Source: Burkholderiales bacterium
GTDB taxonomy: Bacteria; Pseudomonadota; Gammaproteobacteria; Burkholderiales; SG8-39
Direction of reading: 5' to 3'
DNA length: 6,381 nucleotides
Assembly: GCA_027457185.1 (NCBI GenBank)
Contig: DAIDTN010000108.1
Span: 1-6,381, forward strand
Both the position numbers and the translations under genes were made by a program. The notes under the pieces are model-generated. The model did not search any database, was not told the DNA's origin, and saw only the letters and a program-made list of their open reading frames with translations. Below are positions 6,075-6,381 of this stretch, in pieces. Numbering within the stretch: position 1 is the first letter of the stretch; each line of letters begins with the position of its first letter.

Positions 6075-6381
6075 CGGTGCATCTCCACCGCCACCGCGAC
6101 TGCGCCGGCGACGGCCTCGCCATATGCGCCGTCCTGCACCAGCGCGCTGCCGAGATAGGCTTCGATGACTTTGGGGTCGTTGCGTACCGCCAGCGCAGGG
6201 CCCTCGGCGAGTTTGTGCCCGTAGTCGAGCACCAGAATGCGATCGGATACACCCATCACCAGCCGCATGTTGTGCTCCACCAGCACCACGGTGACGCCGC
6301 GGCCGGTAAGCCTGCCGATCAGGTCGTCCAGTTCGAGCGCCTCGGTCGGATTGAGACCGGCGGCCGGCTCGTCGAGCAGCA
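6071..6381 (-). CDS. livG: LivG-type ABC transporter ATP-binding protein (C-terminal 102 residues; start lies beyond the right edge)
   Basis: The frame enters at the right edge inside the Walker B motif (LLDEPAAGLNP) and runs to a TGA at 6071-6073. The H-switch VEHNM, followed by VSDRILVLDYGHKLAEG and a conserved EAYLG, identifies the LivG branch, in which the switch histidine is kept, unlike in LivF. After EAYLG there is a tail of about 25 residues rich in Ala and Val (GEAVAGAVAVAVEMHR), longer than in many LivG proteins. It partners LivF as the second ATPase of the importer; the Walker A and signature motifs lie outside the window. The 4-base overlap with livF shows the two are cotranslated. 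Confidence 0.9.
   Translation of the reverse strand, partial: LLDEPAAGLNPTEALELDDLIGRLTGRGVTVVLVEHNMRLVMGVSDRILVLDYGHKLAEGPALAVRNDPKVIEAYLGSALVQDGAYGEAVAGAVAVAVEMHR

Noticed and set aside
1..6381. CRISPR arrays, tRNA or rRNA genes, insertion sequences
   Set aside because: No regularly spaced repeats, no tRNA-like fold and no transposase or terminal inverted repeats were seen; coding sequence fills almost the whole window.

Overview
The window looks like part of a catabolic gene cluster from a high-GC, probably betaproteobacterial, facultatively anaerobic degrader of aromatic compounds (Thauera/Aromatoleum/Azoarcus type). The taxonomic guess rests on gene content and GC-rich codon use, not on a marker gene. 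All real genes lie on the minus strand, so transcription runs from the right edge to the left.

Right part (6381 down to 5370): the C-terminal third of a LivG-type ATPase and a complete LivF-type ATPase, overlapping by 4 bases. They are the last two genes of a branched-chain-amino-acid-type (HAAT family) ABC importer whose permease and binding-protein genes should lie beyond the right edge. Such importers often sit beside aromatic-acid catabolic genes.

Gap (5369 to 5232): the only intergenic stretch of any size, 138 bases. It holds a near-consensus FNR/CRP-family palindrome, an extended -10-like element placed exactly as expected for a class II activated promoter, and a 9-codon leader ORF with its own ribosome binding site whose stop overlaps the next start codon.

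Left part (5231 down to 1): three genes joined by 4-base ATGA overlaps encode a membrane-bound molybdenum iron-sulfur oxidoreductase of the DMSO reductase superfamily: a 916-aa molybdopterin subunit, a 220-aa four-cluster ferredoxin-like subunit and a 280-aa NrfD/DmsC-type membrane anchor. The catalytic subunit has no Tat signal, so the active site should face the cytoplasm. It best fits the phenylacetyl-CoA:acceptor oxidoreductase group (PadBCD), which oxidises phenylacetyl-CoA to phenylglyoxylate in anaerobic phenylalanine/phenylacetate breakdown. After 36 bases follows a gene, cut by the left edge, for an unusual NDP-forming acyl-CoA synthetase-like protein: a shortened ATP-grasp-like segment precedes the CoA-binding domain.

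Working model (inference): an aromatic acid is imported by the Liv-type transporter, activated to its CoA thioester, and oxidised at the alpha carbon by the Pad-like enzyme with electrons going to the quinone pool. The CoA-binding protein would handle a CoA ester made or used in that step. The oxygen-responsive promoter would switch the unit on under anoxia.
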